Shown piece after piece: positions 59,746-64,000 of a stretch of 64,000 nt of DNA (its first letter is position 1; every line of letters begins with the position of its first letter). The notes under the pieces were generated by a model. It was not told the DNA's origin. It made no database searches and saw only the letters and a program-made list of their open reading frames with translations. A program made the translations under genes and the position numbers. The stretch lies in contig NZ_JAKJHW010000001.1 of NCBI RefSeq assembly GCF_021646685.1, forward strand, positions 806,001 to 870,000, read 5' to 3'. Source of the DNA: Pseudalkalibacillus salsuginis (GTDB lineage Bacteria; Bacillota; Bacilli; Bacillales; Fictibacillaceae).

Positions 59746-60207
59746 TTAAAGTTTCATTTTCAAACCCTCATGTGTTGCTTTAAAACCCAACCGCTCATAA
59801 AAACGCAAAGCATCTTTACGTTTTTTATCTGTTGTTAGTTGAACCAAGTGGCAACCACGTTCCTTTGCACGATTAATTGCCCATCTTATAAGTTCAGTTC
59901 CTATCCCTCTACCACGTTCAGAAGATGATGTTCTCACCCCTTCAATAGTAGCTCTCCATCCCCCTTGATGTGTTAAATACGGTGTAAATGTAATTTGTTG
60001 GACACCGATAATTTCATTTTCACAACAAGCTACTACCAACTCATTGTTAGGGTCAGATGAAATAGCATGAAACGCTTTTATGTAACAATTTGGAAGAGGT
60101 TGTTCGTAACGCTCCCTTTTACTACCTAAAGCATCATCAGCAAGCATTTCTACAATTCTTTCTAAATCCTGTTCAGTAGCTATTCTAAACTTTATTTCTC
60201 TATCCAA
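59746..60207 (-). CDS. GNAT N-acetyltransferase
   Basis: 153 residues from TTG 60207, with AAAGGGGGG seven bases upstream; no closer ATG fits. Features: FRIATEQDLERIVEMLADDA, NEIIGVQQITFTPYLTHQGG, RTSSSERGRGIGTELIRWAI (acetyl-CoA loop) and CHLVQLTTDKKRKDALRFYE with RLGFKATHEGLKM. Compact single-domain GNAT with unknown substrate. It lies 60 bases after the PPOX gene, with a strong hairpin in the gap, and may share its transcript. Confidence 0.85.
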   Translation of the reverse strand: MDREIKFRIATEQDLERIVEMLADDALGSKRERYEQPLPNCYIKAFHAISSDPNNELVVACCENEIIGVQQITFTPYLTHQGGWRATIEGVRTSSSERGRGIGTELIRWAINRAKERGCHLVQLTTDKKRKDALRFYERLGFKATHEGLKMKL

Positions 60208-60225
60208 TTATTTGCCCCCCTTTTA

Positions 60226-60262
60226 TCGGGGCGTAATTCAGATTATTGAATTACGCTCCGAG
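60226..60262. terminator. hairpin between PPOX and GNAT genes
   Basis: CGGGGCGTAATTCA and TGAATTACGCTCCG pair over 13 of 14 bases around GATTAT. On the - strand no T run follows but ATAAAAGGGGGG, the ribosome binding site of the GNAT gene. It may protect or attenuate the downstream message rather than end it. Confidence 0.6.
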
Positions 60263-60266
60263 TACT

Positions 60267-60710
60267 CTATATACTTGGAACAAAGGATTGATCCCGAACG
60301 ACTACAGTTTCTGGGGCAAATCTTATTAAAATATTACTGTTTCCTAAACCTTGAAACCTAGAGTCCCAGTTTTTTTCATCTGACCCTAGATAACGCTTCA
60401 GTAAGCGTGTTGCAATTCCTTTATCAAAAGCCTCTACTGTAGCCCGGCCTCTAAACCCTGCATGTAATACTTTTCCTGTTGCAGGGTCAAAATCCACTAC
60501 CCCAATTGCACATTCAGGGTTTTCTTCTATTCGACTTGGAAAGCTGTCTGAGGATGGGGTTCCTATAATATAAATACATTCATCCTCCCAATAGAACCAT
60601 ACAGGGGATTCCCTTGGCCCTTCCTTTGATAAAGTAGATAGGTGTGCAAACAAGGGTTTCTTAAGAAATTCATCTAAGTTAAAACTTCTAGTTCCTTCTA
60701 TAACCTTCAT
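60267..60710 (-). CDS. pyridoxamine 5'-phosphate oxidase-family protein
   Basis: 147 residues from ATG 60710 (AAAGGAAG upstream). PPOX/split-barrel flavin fold: FLKKPLFAHLSTLSKEGPRE, SPVWFYWEDECIYIIGTPSS, CAIGVVDFDPATG, RATVEAFDKGIATRLLKRYL and LIRFAPETVVVRDQS. These proteins bind FMN or F420 and reduce small substrates, often unknown. The gap of about 240 bases upstream (60729-60965) shows nothing I can identify. Confidence 0.8.
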   Translation of the reverse strand: MKVIEGTRSFNLDEFLKKPLFAHLSTLSKEGPRESPVWFYWEDECIYIIGTPSSDSFPSRIEENPECAIGVVDFDPATGKVLHAGFRGRATVEAFDKGIATRLLKRYLGSDEKNWDSRFQGLGNSNILIRFAPETVVVRDQSFVPSI

Positions 60711-60965
60711 TCCAGTACTTCCTTTCAAAATCTTAATAATACTCTTCTTATCATTAGGAAATATCGTCCACCTAATTTAATACCAATTATTTCAAATGTT
60801 CATGAATAGCTCAACTGTTTTTTTAAAACTAAAGATTCCATTAAAAGTTGTGGACAGCAGAAACCCTCTTCTACAGAGTTACTGGTGCAATTTAAAACGA
60901 TTAAATTAATATAATTATCAGGTTGATTTTATAGAGAATCAAAATATATTAATATTTATGATATA

Positions 60966-61859
60966 TCAACCAAATTTCTTTAGTAGTGGATTACTTTTAA
61001 AATTGTACGTATTCATAAAGATCCCTGCACAAATAAATAACGATCCGATAATAATACTAATTGTTATCTTCTCCCCAAGTTGCAACCATCCAAAAATAAT
61101 AGCCAATATAGGGACAAACATTAATGCCATAGATGCTTTTGATGCATCAATTTTAGTTAATATCCAAAACCAAACTACAAATGTAAAGGCAGTAGAAAAT
61201 AAACCATTAAAAACTACTGATAAGATTGCTTTATTAGACCATTCGATTGTATGGTTTGGTTCTAATATGATAGAGAAAATGAATAAAAATAGTGTTCCTA
61301 TAATAAGTTGCCAGGCATTCATATGAATAATATCTATATTTTTAAGCTTTAGTTTGCTAAAAACATTTGCTGATCCCCAACTAAGGGCCGAAATCAATAT
61401 TAATAACTCTCCAAATACTACTTTTGTATCAAACTTAATCACTTCTAATCCAATAATAAATAAAAGGCCGATAAGACCAAATATTAGCCCAATCATTTTA
61501 TAAGCATTAATTCTCTCATTCAATTTAAAATGGCTGATAATGGTGACAAAAATAGGCATGGTATATACCAAAACGGAAGTTTTTCCTGAATCTACAAATT
61601 GCATACCATAAGTTAATATCCCCATATAGCCTATAGCCATTAAAAAGCTTATAATCAAATAGTTTTTTAAATTCTCTTTACCTACAAAGAGTCTTTTTCT
61701 TTGTATCATGAGAATGATAAATAAAGGAAGCGCCCCTATTAATAAACGTAAAGATGAAAATAAAAACGGAGGGATGTCACTAATTGCTATTTTCATCGTA
61801 ACCCATGTATATCCCCAAACGAGAGTAACGGAAATGATTCCTAAGAAAACTTTGAACAT
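60966..61859 (-). CDS. EamA/DMT-family transporter
   Basis: 297 residues, ATG at 61859 behind GAAAGGGGATAATTTAT. Ten membrane helices in two repeated EamA halves (about 1-135 and 145-285), with GISVTLVWGYTWVTMKIAIS at the start and SALSWGSANVFSKLKLKNID opening the second half. Family members export amino acids or metabolites. It is divergent from a LysR regulator with a palindrome between them, a common arrangement for substrate-induced export. The region is markedly A/T-rich compared with its neighbours. Confidence 0.88.
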   Translation of the reverse strand: MFKVFLGIISVTLVWGYTWVTMKIAISDIPPFLFSSLRLLIGALPLFIILMIQRKRLFVGKENLKNYLIISFLMAIGYMGILTYGMQFVDSGKTSVLVYTMPIFVTIISHFKLNERINAYKMIGLIFGLIGLLFIIGLEVIKFDTKVVFGELLILISALSWGSANVFSKLKLKNIDIIHMNAWQLIIGTLFLFIFSIILEPNHTIEWSNKAILSVVFNGLFSTAFTFVVWFWILTKIDASKASMALMFVPILAIIFGWLQLGEKITISIIIGSLFICAGIFMNTYNFKSNPLLKKFG

Positions 61860-61898
61860 ATAAATTATCCCCTTTCACTTTATATAGGTTAACAATAT

Positions 61899-61916
61899 GT
61901 TATATTTATATATAAC
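61899..61916. promoter_or_regulatory. candidate LysR operator
   Basis: GTTATATTTATATATAAC is a near-perfect inverted repeat in the 90-bp gap between the divergent transporter and LysR genes. It contains T-N11-A spacing typical of LysR binding sites. Confidence 0.5.
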
Positions 61917-61950
61917 TGAAATACATTTTTTTCATAAAGGGGATAACCAA

Positions 61951-62838
61951 TTGGTTATGAATATGAACAACCTAAGGATATTTATGAAGGTCGCAGAAAA
62001 AATGAATATTACAGAAGCTTCTAAAGAGTTATTTATCTCACAACCAGCAGTAAGTAAGGCGATTAAAAATCTAGAAAAGTCCCTAAATATTAAATTGTTC
62101 ATCAGGGATAAACAAAATGGCTTAATACTTACTGAAGCGGGGAAAGAAGTTTTAATTTTGGCGAGGCAAATGGAGGTTATTGAGAACAAAATATATCAAG
62201 TTGCTGATCAAGAAAATAAACTTCTAAGGGGAAAGATCAAAGTAGGCTCTTTTCCTGCTGTATCAACCATTATTTTGCCCAAGACCATCTCATTATTCAG
62301 GTCAAAATATCCATTAATTAATATAGAATTAGTAGAAGGGACTTCTAACCAAATTAAAGAATGGGTCGAGGACCGAACTGTTGATATGGGTATCGTTGCA
62401 TCTCCCTTTGAACCGTATGAATTTGAAATATTGAACACTGATTATATGGTCGCAATTATTCCTGAAAATCATAGATTAAATCAAGAAAAAAAGATTGAAT
62501 TAGAAAAATATCAGAATGAAATTATTTTTTGTAAAGGTGGACACGAAATCGCGATATCAAAAACATTTCAAAAGAATAATATTGAGTTAAAAGAGAATCT
62601 GACAGTCCAAAATGCTGAAACTTTAATTAATATGGTCAAAAATAACCTAGGTATAGGTATTATTTCAAGTTTCACTCTGTCTTCAGTTACTCATAACCTA
62701 ATCATAAAAGATATCAATCCAAGAATAACTCGTGATATCGGTATAATCGCACATTCATTTGATGAAGTAACACCCGCAACAAAAGAATTCATTAACATCC
62801 TAAATCAAGTTCATAAATCTGAGCTTTTTCGGCCCTAG
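61951..62838 (+). CDS. LysR-family transcriptional regulator
   Basis: 295 residues from TTG 61951 (AAAGGGG eight bases upstream; ATG 61957 is two codons later). The helix-turn-helix reads NLRIFMKVAEKMNITEASKE and LFISQPAVSKAIKNLEKSL, then LLRGKIKVGSFPAVSTIILP opens the periplasmic-binding-protein-like effector domain with TVDMGIVASPF in its middle. It is divergent from the EamA transporter, which it probably controls in response to the exported compound. Length and order are standard. Confidence 0.9.
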   Translation: MVMNMNNLRIFMKVAEKMNITEASKELFISQPAVSKAIKNLEKSLNIKLFIRDKQNGLILTEAGKEVLILARQMEVIENKIYQVADQENKLLRGKIKVGSFPAVSTIILPKTISLFRSKYPLINIELVEGTSNQIKEWVEDRTVDMGIVASPFEPYEFEILNTDYMVAIIPENHRLNQEKKIELEKYQNEIIFCKGGHEIAISKTFQKNNIELKENLTVQNAETLINMVKNNLGIGIISSFTLSSVTHNLIIKDINPRITRDIGIIAHSFDEVTPATKEFINILNQVHKSELFRP

Positions 62839-62865
62839 AGATTTTAGAATCAACCAATGAAAAAG

Positions 62866-62910
62866 ACCAACCAGAATTAGATTTCTGATTGACCTTATAA
62901 TACGATGTCT
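62866..62910. repeat. second copy of the 2246-2283 element
   Basis: TTTCTGATTGACCTTATAAT followed by ACGA at 62882-62905 repeats 21 bases found at 2264-2284. The left arm has decayed to GACCAACCAGAA, so the stem is imperfect. It lies 30 bases after the LysR stop and may be its terminator. Confidence 0.55.
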
Positions 62911-63071
62911 TTATTAAATAGTACATTCGAATTCCAAAAGTTATCCAAGCCAACCAAGCTATTAAATCAAAAAAAAATGAAGTTCAGTCAGCTGTCTGAG
63001 CATATAAAAAATGAAATAGATGTATAATTGCCGAAATATCCTCCTCTCACTTTTAGCTCCTTTAGTACCTA

Positions 63072-63194
63072 CAGGACATCACTTCGAACTAAATCAATGT
63101 GTTGCCGCCACAGGAGGACTGAAGTGATCCAAGTGGTTGGGCGTTGGAGCTGGACATCACATCACCGCAACCAAAATTTTTATACTTTCTTATC
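63072..63194 (+). repeat. dispersed intergenic repeat, copy F (3' part only)
   Basis: Only the right half is present: CACTTCGAACTAAATCAATG, TGTTGCCGCCACAGGAGGAC, TGAAGTGATCCAAGTGGTTG and GGCGTTGGAGCTGGACATCA, ending TTTTTATACTTTCTTATC. It starts abruptly at a GGACATCACTTC block, so the left half is lost or was rearranged. It lies between the LysR gene and the convergent SRPBCC gene; the remainder of 62839-63310 shows nothing else. Confidence 0.85.
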
Positions 63195-63310
63195 CTCGAA
63201 CAAAGAGTGCAGCCCAATATTCTTGGATTGCACCCGATTTCCAGGCAAGTAGATCAATCATAGTTGGTTGGGGAGGTTCCGATTCATCGTGTACATCCCT
63301 TACCAAAGAC

Positions 63311-63772
63311 CTATAAACCTTCCCCAAAGTCTAAGGTTCTTCCTGTTTCCACCAAAGACTTTATGTTATTCAAAATCATCCACCAGGCCTTGTCGCTGTT
63401 CTCATAATGAGGATCACCTTCTTTCCACTGGTCATGGATAAGGGTCAATTTCGTGCATGAACCAACAGGCTCCAGATGATAAGAAATTCTTGACTCGAAT
63501 TTCTGATCATCTTTCATATATGCATTTCCGGTATAGTGTGTAAATCGAAGGACTTGATTCGGTTCATATTCCAATACATTTCCGTATACATGCACCGTCT
63601 CATTCCCGTCCACTCCAGGACCGACATATTCCAAGGGATCGCCCTCTTGAAATGTAGATCTGATGACGCTTCCATAAAAAATTTGTTTTGTACCCTCAGG
63701 AGAGACCAATGTCTTCCAAACGTCCTCTGGTGTACCTGCGATATAAAATTGATACTTCAAATCCTTCATCAT
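63311..63772 (-). CDS. SRPBCC (AHSA1-like) domain protein
   Basis: 153 residues, ATG at 63772 behind AGGAGGCACAAAA. START-like fold: KYQFYIAGTPEDVWKTLVSP, GTKQIFYGSVIRSTFQEGDP, VYGNVLEYEPNQVLRFTHYT, then SYHLEPVGSCTKLTLIHDQW and the C-terminal helix WWMILNNIKSLVETGRTLDF. It would bind a hydrophobic ligand. It is downstream of the end of a WYL-type regulator, a frequent pairing in which the regulator controls the SRPBCC gene. Unlike the relic at 2965-3291 it is intact. Confidence 0.85.
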   Translation of the reverse strand: MMKDLKYQFYIAGTPEDVWKTLVSPEGTKQIFYGSVIRSTFQEGDPLEYVGPGVDGNETVHVYGNVLEYEPNQVLRFTHYTGNAYMKDDQKFESRISYHLEPVGSCTKLTLIHDQWKEGDPHYENSDKAWWMILNNIKSLVETGRTLDFGEGL

Positions 63773-63814
63773 TTTTGTGCCTCCTATAAATTCTATTCCC
63801 TACATGTACATCAT

Positions 63815-63852
63815 AAAAAAACTTCACTGACAAATACGGTCAGTGAAGTTAA
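63815..63852 (-). terminator. terminator of the gene at the right edge
   Basis: AACTTCACTGAC and GTCAGTGAAGTT form a 12-bp perfect stem; on the - strand TTTTTTT follows. It separates the right-edge gene from the SRPBCC gene. Confidence 0.85.
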
Positions 63853-64000
63853 GTATTTTGGTAATGACTGAATAATTCAAAACTGATCGTCGCCAATTTT
63901 TCCTGTAATAAATTTGGTTCCAAAATAGTAATGGATTTACCATAGGGGAGGAGAAAGTAAGGTATCAAGGTGTTTATCGACTCTAAATCGACCTTAAAAT
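63850..64000 (-). CDS. C-terminal end of a WYL-domain (YafY-like) regulator, partial, probable frameshift
   Basis: On the - strand the sequence entering at 64000 reads KVDLESINTLIPYFLLPYGK, SITILEPNLLQE. It then continues naturally as KLATISFELFSHYQNT with TAA at 63850-63852 only if one A is added to the A run near 63896-63900. As written the frame instead runs on into the terminator stem and stops at 63825-63827. The YGKSITILEP...HYQ ending is that of WYL-domain regulators. Most of the gene lies beyond the window. The frameshift may be real or a homopolymer read error. Confidence 0.5.

Noticed and set aside
63060-63194. Small protein encoded by the dispersed repeat
   Set aside because: Frames differ between the copies and are interrupted in most of them, so no conserved peptide is supported.

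Overview
The window is a chromosomal segment of a low-GC, endospore-forming-type Firmicute of the family Bacillaceae. The evidence is gene content: TnrA with its DNA box, a LiaFSR operon, an AlaR-AlaT pair, a cold-inducible YdjO-like protein, an IDEAL-domain protein and a YtcJ-like amidohydrolase. Strong AGGAGG-type ribosome binding sites and rho-independent terminators are also abundant. I cannot name the species. I see no rRNA, tRNA, CRISPR array, intact insertion sequence or prophage.

Layout. 1-3.5 kb is a graveyard. It holds a kinase-like remnant, a CNNM/CorC-type remnant, a GNAT gene with an internal stop, a frameshifted MerR regulator behind a classic 19-bp-spacer MerR promoter, and an AHSA1-type gene with an internal stop. 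An intact HIT-family gene sits among them. A GC-rich peptidase E gene (3.6-4.3 kb) looks acquired. 4.6-10.6 kb carries a methyltransferase, the cell-envelope stress operon liaF-liaS-liaR, a YdjO-like gene and HU. 10.6-16.5 kb carries an SDR enzyme, an oxalate/formate-antiporter-like MFS gene, fdhD-moaA, an Ohr peroxidase and a Nudix enzyme. Two near-identical small RNA-like modules lie upstream of the SDR and MFS genes. 16.7-26.4 kb has an ECF sigma/anti-sigma pair, a tandem M24 peptidase plus lone N-domain gene, an SDR/QueA-like/VOC operon, a FAD amine oxidase, alaR-alaT and tnrA.

26.4-29.7 kb is the nitrogen locus: an ammonium transporter under a consensus TnrA box, followed by a DUF294 nucleotidyltransferase and a DnaQ-type exonuclease, with no PII gene. 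29.9-38.7 kb has a transporter/amidohydrolase catabolic operon, a FAD oxidase/BASS transporter operon and a sulfite-oxidase-family molybdoenzyme. That enzyme fits with moaA and fdhD elsewhere in the window. 38.9-43.1 kb has a LysM-CAP protein, a fosmidomycin-resistance-type MFS protein and an alanine symporter. 43.3-50.6 kb is a six-gene fatty-acid beta-oxidation operon. 50.9-64 kb is a mixed region: IDEAL protein, nucleotidyltransferase, GNATs, VLRF1-type release factor, L,D-transpeptidase, XRE/membrane pair, kynurenine operon (kynU-kynA) with a divergent TetR gene sharing one palindromic operator, DDAH-like hydrolase, PPOX enzyme, EamA/LysR divergon, SRPBCC protein and the end of a WYL-type regulator.

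The most unusual structure not explained by genes is a dispersed, structured intergenic repeat of about 180-215 bp. It is present six times (near 8.7, 9.9, 29.7, 34.7, 37.5 and 63.1 kb), always in the same orientation on the + strand whatever the direction of the flanking genes. One copy is split by a 52-bp tandem repeat. The paired small-RNA modules at 11.7 and 13.4 kb show compensatory changes in their terminator stems and are the best candidate for a functional RNA. All family names are from reading motifs by eye; no database search was possible.
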